Source: an uncultured bacterium (GTDB lineage: Bacteria > Patescibacteriota > Patescibacteriia > Patescibacteriales > UBA12465). Taken from it: a DNA stretch of 52,388 nucleotides. This document shows, piece by piece, positions 7,273 to 17,605 of this stretch. The notes below the pieces were generated by a model, which saw only the letters and a list, made by a program, of their open reading frames with translations, had not been told where the DNA came from and made no database searches. The stretch covers positions 1 to 52,388 of the forward strand of contig CAJAVM010000014.1 of assembly GCA_903945435.1 (NCBI GenBank). Reading direction: 5' to 3'. Position 1 is the stretch's first letter; each line of letters starts with the position of its first letter. Made by a program: the position numbers and the translations under genes.

Positions 7273-9891
7273 ATGAAACATGAATTAGACAAGATATATA
7301 TTCCCTCCGCTGGTGAGCTCGGAACATATGAAAAATGGGAAAAATCGGGATATTTTAATCCCGATAATTTAGACCTACCAGAAAGTGCTAAAAGTTATAC
7401 GATAGTTCTCCCTCCCCCTAATATTACAGCAAAATTACATTTAGGACATTCGGCTATGTTAGCTATAGAGGATTTGATTATTCGCTATAAGCGCTTAAAC
7501 GGATTTAGAACTCTTTGGATTCCTGGGACTGATCATGCCGCTATTGCGACTCAAAATGTAGTTGAAAAAAAAATTCTTCAAGAACAGGGTAAAACTAGAC
7601 ACGATTTAGGCCGAGAGGCTCTCCTAAAAGAAGTTTGGTCTTTTTTGGAAAAAACGCAAGGAGAAATATTAACCCAAACTAGAAGAATGGGCGCTTCGCT
7701 AGATTGGTCGCGTCTAGCTTTTACTTTAGATGAGCAACGTCAAAACGCTGTTAAACGGATGTTTAAAGAAATGTATGATGAGGGTGTTATTTATCGAGGA
7801 GAAAGAATGGTTAATTGGTGTCCCAGATGTCATTCTACATTAGCAGATGATGAAGTTGAATATAAAGAAGAAAAAGCTAAACTTTATTGGATAAAATATG
7901 GACCTTTTGTATTAGCAACCTCAAGACCAGAAACTAAATTAGGTGATACCGCCGTTGCTGTTCATCCTGATGATACAAGATATCAACACTTTATTGGTCA
8001 AGAATTAGATATAGAAGGTGTTTTGGGTAAGTTTCAAGTTAAAGTTGTTGCTGATAAGGCTGTAGAAATGGATTTCGGTTCCGGAGTGATTAAGGTTACT
8101 CCTTCCCATAGCTTTATTGATAATGAAATTGCTGAACGCCACAATCTTCCTGGTAAGAAAATTATTAATGAAGATGGCGAGATGATGGCTAATTGTGGTA
8201 AATATGCTGGAATGAAAACGGCTGTTGCTAGAGAAGCGATTGTCTCTGACATGCAGGCCATGGGCTTAATTGATCATATCGATGAAGATTATATACATAA
8301 CTCAGCTAGATGTTACCGTTGTGATTCTGTTATTGAACCATTACCATCCGAACAATGGTTTATTGGGGTAGATAAAAAAATTAAACGATTAGGCGATAAG
8401 TCTTTAAAAGAAAGAGCAATTGAAGTTGCCTTGGAAAATAAAATCACCTTTACTCCCGATAGATTCAAAAAAAGATATATTGATTGGATGGAAAATCTAC
8501 ATGATTGGTGTATTTCCCGTCAAATATGGTTTGGTCATCAAATTCCTGTCTGGTATAAGGATAAAGAAATATACTGCGGACTAGAGGCCCCAACTGGAGA
8601 TGGATGGAAACAAGATGAAGATACTTTAGATACTTGGTTTTCTTCAGGAATGTGGACATTTTCTACTTTAGGATGGCCTGAAAATTATAATGATGATAAA
8701 AAAACTGGTGATTTAGCTAAATTTCACCCTACTCAAGTTTTAGAAACTGGTTACGAAATTATTACTTTGTGGGTTTCTAGGATGATAATGATGTCTCTTT
8801 TTGCTCTTGATGAGGTTCCGTTTTCACAAGTTTATTTACATGGCATGGTTTTAGATAAGGATGGTAAGAAAATGTCTAAGTCTAAGGGTAATGGCATCGA
8901 TCCGCTAGAAATGATTGAAAAATATGGCGCTGATGCGGTACGCTTGTCTTTGCTTATGGGATTTACTCCTGGCAATGATACAAAATTTAGTGAAGATAGA
9001 ATAGAAACTAAAAGAAATTTTGTAAATAAGTTGTGGAATATTTCTCGTTTTGTTTTATCATCCGATAATTTAGTCGAGACTGATACTAAAGTTATTCCTC
9101 AGGCAAAAACATTAGCTGATAAATGGATACTCAATGCTTTACAAGAAACAGTTGCGACTGTGAGTAAAAATTTAGATGAGTTTAACTTCTCTGTTGCTGC
9201 GGATATATTAGATAACTTTACTTGGAATCAGTTAGCTGATTGGTATTTAGAAATCTCAAAGATAGAAAAAAATAAAGATGATATTTTAATATACATACTT
9301 AAGCAACTATTGATTATTTGGCACCCATTTACCCCATTTGTTACAGAAAAAATTTGGGAGAGCTTTAATGATAATCTATTAATGGTTGAAAAATGGCCAC
9401 AGTTTGAAAATATAGATACTGTAAATTCAAAAAATATAAATTTAGATTTTAATCTTATTCAAGATATTGTGGTTGCAATTAGAAATGCCCGCAGTCTTAA
9501 TAAAATTGAACCAGCTAAGAAATTGCAGGCTGTGATATATGCACACGGATTAGAAAAAATACTTTTTGATAATCAAGAAATTATTAAAAATTTAAAAACT
9601 GGTATTGATAACTTAGAAATTCATAGCGATGGCGATAAAATTAATGGCGCGATTGCTATTGTTTGTGGTTCTGTTGAAATTTATTTATTAGGAGCTATCG
9701 ATCCTCAAAAAGAAAAAGAAAGATTAACTAAAGAAAAAAATAATTTAGAAAAATTAATAACTCTACAAGAACAAAAATTAGCTAATCAAGAATTTGTTGG
9801 TCGCGCTCCGGAGAAAATAGTTACCGCTGAAAAAGAAAAACTAGAGAACTATAAAAAAGATTTGTTTAAAATAAATCAAGCTATTATTTAA
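7273..9891 (+). CDS. valS: Valine--tRNA ligase
   Basis: Class Ia synthetase charging tRNA-Val, 872 residues (normal bacterial size). The HIGH signature is HLGH at 56-59 inside PPPNITAKLHLGH. The editing (CP1) domain occupies the middle, with ATSRPETKLGDTAVAVHP. KMSKS lies at 533-537 (GKKMSKSKGN). The C-terminus has an anticodon-binding domain and the ValRS coiled-coil arm, rich in Lys and Glu (about 810-870). No Shine-Dalgarno sequence precedes the ATG. It leads the valS - membrane protein - pheS - pheT run, with very short gaps. Confidence 0.97.
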   Translation: MKHELDKIYIPSAGELGTYEKWEKSGYFNPDNLDLPESAKSYTIVLPPPNITAKLHLGHSAMLAIEDLIIRYKRLNGFRTLWIPGTDHAAIATQNVVEKKILQEQGKTRHDLGREALLKEVWSFLEKTQGEILTQTRRMGASLDWSRLAFTLDEQRQNAVKRMFKEMYDEGVIYRGERMVNWCPRCHSTLADDEVEYKEEKAKLYWIKYGPFVLATSRPETKLGDTAVAVHPDDTRYQHFIGQELDIEGVLGKFQVKVVADKAVEMDFGSGVIKVTPSHSFIDNEIAERHNLPGKKIINEDGEMMANCGKYAGMKTAVAREAIVSDMQAMGLIDHIDEDYIHNSARCYRCDSVIEPLPSEQWFIGVDKKIKRLGDKSLKERAIEVALENKITFTPDRFKKRYIDWMENLHDWCISRQIWFGHQIPVWYKDKEIYCGLEAPTGDGWKQDEDTLDTWFSSGMWTFSTLGWPENYNDDKKTGDLAKFHPTQVLETGYEIITLWVSRMIMMSLFALDEVPFSQVYLHGMVLDKDGKKMSKSKGNGIDPLEMIEKYGADAVRLSLLMGFTPGNDTKFSEDRIETKRNFVNKLWNISRFVLSSDNLVETDTKVIPQAKTLADKWILNALQETVATVSKNLDEFNFSVAADILDNFTWNQLADWYLEISKIEKNKDDILIYILKQLLIIWHPFTPFVTEKIWESFNDNLLMVEKWPQFENIDTVNSKNINLDFNLIQDIVVAIRNARSLNKIEPAKKLQAVIYAHGLEKILFDNQEIIKNLKTGIDNLEIHSDGDKINGAIAIVCGSVEIYLLGAIDPQKEKERLTKEKNNLEKLITLQEQKLANQEFVGRAPEKIVTAEKEKLENYKKDLFKINQAII

Positions 9892-9893
9892 GT

Positions 9894-10277
9894 ATGACCT
9901 TAAAAAAATATTTATTAGTCATGTTTGTTTTAACTGCTATCTGTTGGGGTATCTTTTTTTTCGTAGCGAGGATGATAGACCCCGCTACAACTAATTGGTT
10001 AGGTTTTTTGCTATTTTATATTTCTTTGTTTATTGCTTTAAGTGGTTTAACTACTTTGATTGGTTTTTTAATCAGGTTCGTCGCTCTTAAAAAAGAGCTA
10101 GCGTTTAATTTAGTAAAAGTAGCTTTTCGCCAGTCATTTCTTTTTTCGTTGTTTTTTATTTTTGCCTTAATTTTGAAAGCAAATAACTTATTTAATTGGT
10201 TAAATTTACTTTTATTAATTTTAGCCTTCTCGATTTTAGAATTGTTTCTTATTAGTTATAAAAAAAGTCGTCAATAA
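9894..10277 (+). CDS. Small multi-pass membrane protein of unknown function
   Basis: 127 residues, almost entirely hydrophobic, with about four membrane helices (about 6-25, 36-62, 78-98 and 102-120). A positively charged loop, RFVALKKELAF, lies between the second and third. It starts two bases after the valS stop and ends one base before pheS, so it is surely co-transcribed with the synthetase genes. I recognise no family or catalytic motif. The position between valS and pheS may be incidental gene packing. Confidence 0.75.
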   Translation: MTLKKYLLVMFVLTAICWGIFFFVARMIDPATTNWLGFLLFYISLFIALSGLTTLIGFLIRFVALKKELAFNLVKVAFRQSFLFSLFFIFALILKANNLFNWLNLLLLILAFSILELFLISYKKSRQ

Positions 10278-10278
10278 T

Positions 10279-11307
10279 ATGAAAAATAGACTACAAGCAA
10301 TTCGGGCCGAATTTTTAGATAAATTAAAACAGGCTCAAAACTTAGATAATTTGCGTGAAATAGAATTAAAGTATCTTTCTCGTAAAGGTGAGTTAAGTGA
10401 GGTAATGCACAATCTTAAAGACTTGAGTTTGGAACTAAAAAAAGAATTAGGCGAATTAGCAAACAATATTAAAAAAGAGCTAGAGAATAGTTTTGAAGAA
10501 ACTAAGAAAATCATTGGTATTAAGGATGATAATAAAGTTTTCGTTGATATTACTCTTCCTGGAGAAAAGGTGGATCGCGGTCATCTTAATCCAATTACGG
10601 TGATTCAGAGAGAAATGGAAGATTTGTTTACCTCTCTTGGCTTTATTATTGCTGATGGACCAGAACTAGAAAGTGATTATTTTAATTTTACGGCTTTAAA
10701 TATTCCACCTCTCCATCCTGCTCGAGATATGCAAGATACTTTTTACGTTGATTCTAAAAATAGCGACGGTACCTTAGATTTGGTAATGAGGACTCACACT
10801 TCTCCAGTACAAGTTAGAACCATGAAAAAGTTTGGTGCACCTTTAAAAGCGGTTATTCCTGGTCGTTGTTTTCGTAATGAAGCAACCGATGCTAGACATG
10901 AACATACATTTTACCAATTTGAAGGAATAATGATTGATAAAAATATTAATTTTGCAAATTTAAAAAGTCTTTTGGAAATTGTTGGAAAAAAATTATTTGG
11001 CCCTAATACAAAATTACGTATGAGACCAAAATTTTATCCATTTGTTGAGCCTGGTAATAATGGTGAATATACTTGTTTTTTATGTGAAGGTAAGGGTTGC
11101 CGAGTTTGTAAAAATACCGGTTGGTTAGAAATCGTTGGTGCAGGTTTAGTTCATCCCGACGTATTAAGGGCTGGAGGAATAGATCCTGAACAATATTCTG
11201 GTCTAGCTTTTGGTTTTGGATTAACTAGATTGGCAATGCTTAAGTATGGGGTGAATGATGTACGCGCATTTAATAGTGGAGACTTAAAATTTCTTGAACA
11301 AATTTAA
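10279..11307 (+). CDS. pheS: Phenylalanine--tRNA ligase alpha subunit
   Basis: Class II synthetase catalytic subunit (alpha of the alpha2-beta2 enzyme), 342 residues. The N-terminal coiled coil (about 1-85) binds tRNA. Class II motif 2 is GRCFRNEATDARHEHTFYQF and motif 3 is GLAFGFGLTRLAMLKYG. The Cys-rich insert CFLCEGKGCRVCKNTGW, found in many bacterial PheS proteins, is intact. pheT begins four bases after the stop. Confidence 0.97.
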   Translation: MKNRLQAIRAEFLDKLKQAQNLDNLREIELKYLSRKGELSEVMHNLKDLSLELKKELGELANNIKKELENSFEETKKIIGIKDDNKVFVDITLPGEKVDRGHLNPITVIQREMEDLFTSLGFIIADGPELESDYFNFTALNIPPLHPARDMQDTFYVDSKNSDGTLDLVMRTHTSPVQVRTMKKFGAPLKAVIPGRCFRNEATDARHEHTFYQFEGIMIDKNINFANLKSLLEIVGKKLFGPNTKLRMRPKFYPFVEPGNNGEYTCFLCEGKGCRVCKNTGWLEIVGAGLVHPDVLRAGGIDPEQYSGLAFGFGLTRLAMLKYGVNDVRAFNSGDLKFLEQI

Positions 11308-11311
11308 TTTT

Positions 11312-13738
11312 ATGTATATTTCTTATAATTGGTTGAAAGATTTTATTAAATTATCACCCAAAGTTTCTCCGCAAGAAATTGCGGAAAGATTAACCTCGCA
11401 TACAGTAGAAGTAGAGGGCTTAGAAAATCAATCAGAAAGCTTTTTAAATATTGTTGTCGGTAAAGTATTAGAAGTTAAAAAACATCCAAATGCTGATAGG
11501 TTGCGGTTAGTCTTAGTTGATATTAAAGAAAAAAAATTACATATAGTTTGTGGTGCACCTAATGTTGCAGAAGGACAACTTGTTGCCGTTGCTTTAGTAG
11601 GAGCTATCTTACCGGGCGGACTAGAGATAAAAACTAGCGAAATTAGAGGAGAACTCTCAGAAGGAATGATTTGTGCCGAAGATGAGCTTGGCCTTGGTAA
11701 GGACCACGACGGTATTATGGTTTTAGATAAACGTGCTAAAGTTGGAGAACCATTTTCTCAATATTTGAAATTAGATGATATTATTTTTGAGGTAGATAAT
11801 AAGTCTTTATCTAATAGACCAGACTTATTGAGTCACTACGGCTTAGCCCGAGAATTAGGGGTAATTTTTGATGCTCACTTAAAACCGTATGAAAAAGTAA
11901 TCGGGGAAAAGCTAGAATTTGTTAATGATAAGAAAATTAAGTTTGATGTTGTGGTTGAAAATAAGGATGTTTGTGCTCGTTATATGGCTGTTAGAATTGA
12001 TAATGTAAAAATTTCTGAGTCTCCAGTATGGCTTAAAGAAAGACTAATTTCTATTCACCAGCGTCCAGTTAATAACATAGTAGATATTACTAATTATGTA
12101 ATGTTTGAATGTGGACAACCGTTACACGCATTTAATGCTGATAATATAAAGAAAATTATTGTTCGTCTGGCTCGTAAAAATGAAACCATTGAAACATTAG
12201 ATGGTAAAGAGCGGGCTTTAGATGTAAATGATATAGTTATTTGCGATAATACTCAGCCGATAGCGATTGCTGGAGTTATGGGCGGAAGAAATAGCGAAAT
12301 TAATGATACTACACACTCAATTATTTTAGAGTCAGCTAATTTTAAGGCAGCTACAGTAAGGAAGACTGCTAGTCGTTTAGGTTTAAGAACTGAAGCTTCA
12401 GTACGTTTTGAAAAATCACTAGACCCGCTTTTAACTGAGGATGCTTTGCATCGTTTTGTTTCCTTATTAAAGAAAGTTTGTCCAGAATTAAAAATATCTA
12501 GCGAACTTTTTGATGTTAAAGATAAATTACCTGAACTAAGTAATATTGAATTAGATTTTGTTTGGTTATTTTCTAAAATTGGACAAGAGATTCCTAAAGA
12601 ACAGGTTGTTAGTATTCTCAGTAAACTCGGGTTTAAGGTAGTGAAGCATAAAGATGTTCTTAATATTACAATTCCTTCATGGAGAGCTACTAAAGATGTT
12701 AAAAATCGTGAAGACTTGGTTGAAGAAATTCTACGTATTTATGGATATGATAATATTGAATCTTCTTTACCTACAGAAAAGTTATCTGTCCCAGAAATAA
12801 ATCAAGAAAGAATGATGGAGCGTAGGATTAAAGATGTTCTAGCTTTAAAATTTAATTTAAGCGAATCTTATAATTATTCTTTTGTTGGAGAGGAACAATT
12901 AAAAAAATTAAATATTGATTTCTTTAATCATTTGAAATTAGCTAATCCGTTATCAGAAATTCACAGTATGTTGCGTCAGTCTTTAGTTCCTGGATTAGTA
13001 TCTAATATAAAAATTAATCAGTTTAAAGATGATAAATTAGGATTTTTTGAAGTTGGGAGTGTATTTTTTAATGCTCCTGGAGAGTTTAAAAAAGATAATG
13101 AAACTGAGGATGTTGTCCCTTATCAAGAAAAACGATTAGGCATTGTAATGGCAAACAATGAGAGTGATATTTTTATTAGTTTAAAGAGTTTGGTATCTGG
13201 ATTTTTGCGAGAAATTATCTTCCAGAATGAAGTTACATTTTCAGAGTTTGAAAATATTCCCGGTTGGGCTAATAAAAAATTAGTTGCTAAAATTTCTATC
13301 CTTGGTAAAGAAATTGGCTGGATTGGTACACTAAATGAAGATGCTAGTAATAATCTTAATCTAAAATTGAAGGTTGGGTTAGTGGAAATTAATTTAGATG
13401 CATTAATAAAAATTATTTTAGATTTAGCACCACTTAGATTTCAGGAGGCGGCAAAATATCCAGCCGTAACTCGTGATTTAGCCTTTGTTATTTTTGAAGA
13501 AATATTGTATAATGATCTTAAGCGAGAAATTATTTCTTTTAATTCATTAATTAAATCAGCTGAATTATTTGATATTTATACAGGTGATAAATTAGCGAGC
13601 GGAGAAAAGAGTTTAGCATTTCACCTTTCTTTTCAATCAGATGAAAGAACGCTAACATCTTCCGAGGTTGATGTAATTCAAAACGAACTAGTTGCTCATT
13701 TAGCTAATAAATTTGAAGCTAAACTAAGAAATTTTTAA
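11312..13738 (+). CDS. pheT: Phenylalanine--tRNA ligase beta subunit
   Basis: The beta subunit, which holds the editing and tRNA-binding parts of PheRS; 808 residues from the ATG at 11312. An upstream TTG at 11294 would overlap pheS and add six residues, and I judge it unlikely because MYISYNWLKDF is the usual beginning. Order: tRNA-binding OB fold (about 40-150, KKHPNADRLRLVLVDI), B3/B4 editing domain (about 210-385), B5 domain (about 405-475), catalytic-like core, and a C-terminal ferredoxin-like anticodon-binding domain (FQEAAKYPAVTRDLAFVI onward). Confidence 0.97.
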   Translation: MYISYNWLKDFIKLSPKVSPQEIAERLTSHTVEVEGLENQSESFLNIVVGKVLEVKKHPNADRLRLVLVDIKEKKLHIVCGAPNVAEGQLVAVALVGAILPGGLEIKTSEIRGELSEGMICAEDELGLGKDHDGIMVLDKRAKVGEPFSQYLKLDDIIFEVDNKSLSNRPDLLSHYGLARELGVIFDAHLKPYEKVIGEKLEFVNDKKIKFDVVVENKDVCARYMAVRIDNVKISESPVWLKERLISIHQRPVNNIVDITNYVMFECGQPLHAFNADNIKKIIVRLARKNETIETLDGKERALDVNDIVICDNTQPIAIAGVMGGRNSEINDTTHSIILESANFKAATVRKTASRLGLRTEASVRFEKSLDPLLTEDALHRFVSLLKKVCPELKISSELFDVKDKLPELSNIELDFVWLFSKIGQEIPKEQVVSILSKLGFKVVKHKDVLNITIPSWRATKDVKNREDLVEEILRIYGYDNIESSLPTEKLSVPEINQERMMERRIKDVLALKFNLSESYNYSFVGEEQLKKLNIDFFNHLKLANPLSEIHSMLRQSLVPGLVSNIKINQFKDDKLGFFEVGSVFFNAPGEFKKDNETEDVVPYQEKRLGIVMANNESDIFISLKSLVSGFLREIIFQNEVTFSEFENIPGWANKKLVAKISILGKEIGWIGTLNEDASNNLNLKLKVGLVEINLDALIKIILDLAPLRFQEAAKYPAVTRDLAFVIFEEILYNDLKREIISFNSLIKSAELFDIYTGDKLASGEKSLAFHLSFQSDERTLTSSEVDVIQNELVAHLANKFEAKLRNF

Positions 13739-13767
13739 TTAATCAAATATATAACAAGTCTTATAAT

Positions 13768-14073
13768 ATGCTATCAACATCTTCAGACATTTTAAATTTA
13801 GTTTTAGCACTTTGTGTTGCTATCTTAACTTTCTTTTTGTCTCTTTCTTTGTATTACTTTATTTCTAGTGCTCAAAAAATACATAGATTAATTAGACAAG
13901 TAGAGGCTGGGGTTTCCAAGGCAGATGAAGTTGTAACTATAGTAAGAGAAAAATTAAAAAACGGCTCTGCATATTTAATGGTTTTAGCAGAAGTTGCAAA
14001 ACAAGCAGTCGAGTTCGCTAAAAAGAAAGATTGGGGTCAGAAAACAGAATCTAAAGCTAGTAAGAAAAAATAA
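13768..14073 (+). CDS. Single-pass membrane protein with coiled tail, unknown function
   Basis: 101 residues. One membrane helix (about 9-33) is followed by a cytosolic amphipathic stretch, SAQKIHRLIRQVEAGVSKAD, that resembles DUF948/YtxH-type anchored helices, and a Lys-rich end. It follows pheT by 29 bases and is closed by a strong terminator, so it is probably the last gene of the valS-pheST transcript. I do not recognise a specific family. Confidence 0.7.
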   Translation: MLSTSSDILNLVLALCVAILTFFLSLSLYYFISSAQKIHRLIRQVEAGVSKADEVVTIVREKLKNGSAYLMVLAEVAKQAVEFAKKKDWGQKTESKASKKK

Positions 14074-14090
14074 TCATTATTACTTTGAAT

Positions 14091-14126
14091 AAAAAAAGTC
14101 GCAACCGATTAAGTTGCGACTTTTTT
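14091..14126. terminator. Bidirectional terminator between the pheT operon and topA
   Basis: GTCGCAAC (14098-14105) and GTTGCGAC (14113-14120) around a seven-base loop, with a run of A before and six T after, serving both convergent transcripts. Confidence 0.88.
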
Positions 14127-14129
14127 ATT

Positions 14130-16340
14130 TTATTTACAATCTTTATTACTACATTTATCTTTACCAGAAGCATTAGTTATCATTAGTGCTCCGCATTTTT
14201 TACAGTCTTTTCCAGTTGGTTCTCCTTGATAAGCATTTTTGCATTTTGGATAATTACTACAAGCATAAAATGCTCCACGTTTACTAAACTTCTTCACTAT
14301 TTTTCCTTCGTGACAAACTGGACATTCAACTTCTTTGCCATCGGCCGCACCAATATTTTTAATATTTTTGCATTTAGGATAAGCTGAACATGCTAAGAAT
14401 GGTCCATATTTTCCAACTCTAACTTTCATTGCTGAGCCACATTTTTCACATACTTCCCCGGCATATTTTTTTTCCATTTCTAATATTTTAGGATCGGCTG
14501 GTTTTTCTGGTTCGGCATTACCGGCTGCTCCAAGCTTTTTAATGTTATGACATTCAGGAAAACCACTACAAGCTAGAAACTTCCCATATCGTCCCGTTTT
14601 AATAATCATTTTTTTACCACATTTATCGCAAATTTCGTTTGATTGTTCTTCTGGCATAATGTCGCTTTTATTAATTTCTTGATATTTAGCTTCTAAGTTT
14701 TTACTAAATTCATCATAGAACTCGCCGATAATTGGCTGCCACTTTTTTTCACCGTTAGCAATTAAATCTAAATCATCCTCCATTTGAGCGGTAAATTTAT
14801 AGTCTACTATTTTTGGAAAGTGTTTTATTAAAAGTTCGGTTACTACAAAGGCGATTTCGGTTGGCTTTAATCTTTTATTTTCTTCTCTCTCTACATAATT
14901 ACGAGCAATAATAGTTGCAATGGTTGGAGCGTAAGTAGATGGACGTCCAATTCCATATTTTTCCATTTCTTTGACTAGACCAGCATCAGAATATCTAGCT
15001 GGTGGGTTAGTGGTATGTTTTTCAGATAATATTTGAGTTAAGTCTACACTTTCATTTTCTGTTAAGTTTGGTAGTGTTTGTTCCTTAGTTTTTTCGGGCC
15101 AAACTTTTAAATAGCCAGGAAAAGAAATCATTTGTCCATTAGCGCGTAGGATATATTCGTTTTCTGCTTGCTTTGCTTCTACATCAATAACAGTTGCATC
15201 TAAACTAGCGGCTGACATTTGACTAGCGACTGAACGTTGCCAGATTAAACGATATAGCCTTTCTTCGGTACTGTCTAAACTATTTTTTAGTTCGTCCGGG
15301 GAGATATTTGCTTCTGTTGGTCTAATAGCTTCGTGGGCTTCTTGAGCATTCTTGCTTTTGTTTTTATATAATTTCCCTCCGGAGCAATATTCTTTTCCCA
15401 AATTACTCGTAATCCAATCTTTAGCATCGGCAACAAACTTAGGAGATAAATTTAATGAGTCAGTACGCATATATGTTATATAGCCCTTTTCATATAATTT
15501 TTGAGCAACAGTCATGGTTTGTTTAGCACTAAAGCCGAGATGACGATTTGCACCTTGTTGTAATGTTGAGGTTGTAAATGGAGCTGATGGCGATTTACTA
15601 ACTTTCTTTTTTTCTATTTTTTTAATTAAATAATTGCATTGTTCTAGATTGCTTTTAATTAAATTCGCCTGGTCTTCTTTTAGGGAAAGCTTCTCAAAAG
15701 ATTTACCGTTAATTTTTAATAGTTCAGTTTGAAACTCTTCTTTTTGTTTAGTAATTAAATCAGCAGTGATTGTCCAATAATCTTCTTGCTTGAAAGCTCT
15801 GATTTCTTTTTCTCTTTCGATAATAATTCTAGTAGCAACACTTTGTACTCTTCCGGCTGATAATCCTTTAGCTACTTTCTTCCATAAAAATGGTGAAAGT
15901 TTATAACCAACCAATCTATCTAAAATACGTCTTGCTTGTTGAGCATCAACCATATTAATGTCTATGTTTCGGGGATGTTTCAGTGCTTCTAAAATAGCAT
16001 CTTTAGTAATTTCATGAAAAACGATTCTTTTAGTTTGGCTCTCATTAAGTTTTAAAGCTTGAGCTAAATGCCAGGCAATAGCTTCTCCTTCGCGGTCTTC
16101 ATCAGAAGCTAGAATAACTTCGGTTGCTTTAGCGGCGGCAGATTTAAGACTGCTAACAGTTTTTTTTGCTTTTGCTGGAATTACGTATTTAGGATTAAAA
16201 TTATTTTCTAAATCAACACCTAATTCTCGGCTAGGTAAATCACGAATATGTCCGAATGAAGATTCGACTTTATATTTACCGTCTAAGAATTTGCTGATAG
16301 TTTTAGCTTTCGTTGGTGATTCAACAATTATTAAATTCAT
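14130..16340 (-). CDS. topA: DNA topoisomerase I
   Basis: Type IA topoisomerase relaxing negative supercoils, 736 residues. It has an N-terminal TOPRIM domain (IIVESPTKAKTI at 4-15, then SDEDREGEAIAWHL with the acidic metal-binding triad). The catalytic core has the active-site tyrosine at about residue 290 in YITYMRTDS. The C-terminus carries three full four-cysteine zinc ribbons (starting CDKCGKKM, CEKCGSAM and CPVCHEG) and a fourth short one ending the protein (CKKCG...CSNKDC). dprA starts upstream and ends 22 bases before this gene, so the pair may be co-transcribed. Confidence 0.97.
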   Translation of the reverse strand: MNLIIVESPTKAKTISKFLDGKYKVESSFGHIRDLPSRELGVDLENNFNPKYVIPAKAKKTVSSLKSAAAKATEVILASDEDREGEAIAWHLAQALKLNESQTKRIVFHEITKDAILEALKHPRNIDINMVDAQQARRILDRLVGYKLSPFLWKKVAKGLSAGRVQSVATRIIIEREKEIRAFKQEDYWTITADLITKQKEEFQTELLKINGKSFEKLSLKEDQANLIKSNLEQCNYLIKKIEKKKVSKSPSAPFTTSTLQQGANRHLGFSAKQTMTVAQKLYEKGYITYMRTDSLNLSPKFVADAKDWITSNLGKEYCSGGKLYKNKSKNAQEAHEAIRPTEANISPDELKNSLDSTEERLYRLIWQRSVASQMSAASLDATVIDVEAKQAENEYILRANGQMISFPGYLKVWPEKTKEQTLPNLTENESVDLTQILSEKHTTNPPARYSDAGLVKEMEKYGIGRPSTYAPTIATIIARNYVEREENKRLKPTEIAFVVTELLIKHFPKIVDYKFTAQMEDDLDLIANGEKKWQPIIGEFYDEFSKNLEAKYQEINKSDIMPEEQSNEICDKCGKKMIIKTGRYGKFLACSGFPECHNIKKLGAAGNAEPEKPADPKILEMEKKYAGEVCEKCGSAMKVRVGKYGPFLACSAYPKCKNIKNIGAADGKEVECPVCHEGKIVKKFSKRGAFYACSNYPKCKNAYQGEPTGKDCKKCGALMITNASGKDKCSNKDCK

Positions 16341-16362
16341 ATATTCTGTATATTTAGATAAT

Positions 16363-17505
16363 TTATAAATTTGGTTCTAGACAGCTATCTTGATTTTTTA
16401 TTGCCCCAGCTATCTCTAATATACTTAGTGTACTATTTATCGTGGAGGTGTCAAGTTTTGTTTTTTTAATGATTTCGTTAGTATTTATTTTATCACCTTT
16501 CAGTGCAGCTTGATAAATAAGTTGATAAATCTCGTTTTCAATTAGTGTTTGTGGATGATATTTAAGATTGCTAAATAAATTTAATTGGTGATTAGTGTTG
16601 ATATTTATAGACTCTTCAATGTTGAATGTTGTTAAGATATCATTCACATTTGTAATTAATTGGGCACCTTTTTTGATTAGCGCATTCGTTCCTACAGATG
16701 AGCCTAAGAAGATGTTTCCTGGGATAGCAAGAATATCACGATTTTGATTTAAGGCGTGGTCAGCAGTTATAAGAGAGCCAGATTTTATTTCAGCCTCAAC
16801 TATTAGAACCCCTTGTGATAATCCGGAGATAATGCGGTTACGTCTGGGAAAATTAGTTTTTTGTGCTGGGCAATCTGGCACAAACTCAGAAATTATTAAA
16901 CCGCCGCTATTAATAATATTTTTTGCCAGTAACCGATGTTTTCTGGGATAAATATATTTTTGTTGTAGGCCAGAGCCTAAAACAGCAATTGTTGTCCCTC
17001 TGGCTGTTAATGTTGCTTGATGAGCTAATGAATCTATCCCAAAAGCTAAACCGCTAATGATTACAAAATTATACTTTACTAGATCGAGAATAAAGCTGTT
17101 GATTATTTTTTCGGCATAAGGAGTATTTTTTCTGGAACCAATAACGGCTAAAAAATTATTAGGTTGGTTTAATATAGAAATATTTCCTTGATAAAATAAT
17201 ATTGGTGGTGGGTCATGAATTTCTAAGAGTAATCTTGGATACCGAGTATCGTGCCAGCAGATATATTCTATTTTATCTTCTTCTAATTGTTTTAAAAGAA
17301 GATTTAAAGAATAATTTTTTCGCCAACTAATAAATTCAATTGCGACTTCTTCTTTTAATCCGACTCTTTCTAACTTTTCCAAGGAAGCACAAAAGACTTC
17401 TTCGAGTAATGGAAATTGTTTTTCTAAATTTTTAATTGTTATTGGCCCAAAAGAAGGAAAGGCGGTTAGCCGTAAAAGATGTAGGCAGTTTTTATGATGT
17501 AACAT
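16363..17505 (-). CDS. dprA: DNA-processing protein DprA
   Basis: DprA/Smf protects incoming single-stranded DNA and loads RecA during natural transformation. 380 residues: an N-terminal helix-hairpin-helix/SAM-like part (about 1-85) and a Rossmann core with VIGSRKNTPYA, ISGLAFGIDSLAH, and the phosphate-binding SGSLITADHALNQNRDILAIPG. A C-terminal winged helix (about 305-375) may carry a DML1-type role. It lies 22 bases upstream of topA, a pairing common in many bacteria. It implies DNA-uptake capacity, although no comEC or pilus ATPase lies in this window. Confidence 0.94.
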   Translation of the reverse strand: MLHHKNCLHLLRLTAFPSFGPITIKNLEKQFPLLEEVFCASLEKLERVGLKEEVAIEFISWRKNYSLNLLLKQLEEDKIEYICWHDTRYPRLLLEIHDPPPILFYQGNISILNQPNNFLAVIGSRKNTPYAEKIINSFILDLVKYNFVIISGLAFGIDSLAHQATLTARGTTIAVLGSGLQQKYIYPRKHRLLAKNIINSGGLIISEFVPDCPAQKTNFPRRNRIISGLSQGVLIVEAEIKSGSLITADHALNQNRDILAIPGNIFLGSSVGTNALIKKGAQLITNVNDILTTFNIEESININTNHQLNLFSNLKYHPQTLIENEIYQLIYQAALKGDKINTNEIIKKTKLDTSTINSTLSILEIAGAIKNQDSCLEPNL

Positions 17506-17532
17506 AGATATTTTATTTTTCTAATTATAGAA

Positions 17533-17572
17533 TAAACAAAATAAAATCCCGCTAAACTGCAAAAGCGAGATT
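17533..17572 (-). terminator. Terminator after pth
   Basis: AATCCCGCT (17545-17553) pairs with AGCGAGATT (17564-17572) with one mismatch around a ten-base loop, followed on the minus strand by a T-rich tract. It separates the der-pth transcript from dprA. Confidence 0.6.
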
Positions 17573-17605
17573 CTTATTATATTTTATCAGGGTAATTAAA
17601 GAAGA

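Noticed and set aside
11294-11311. Upstream TTG start for pheT overlapping pheS
   Set aside because: The ATG at 11312 yields the conserved MYISYNWLKDF start without overlap.
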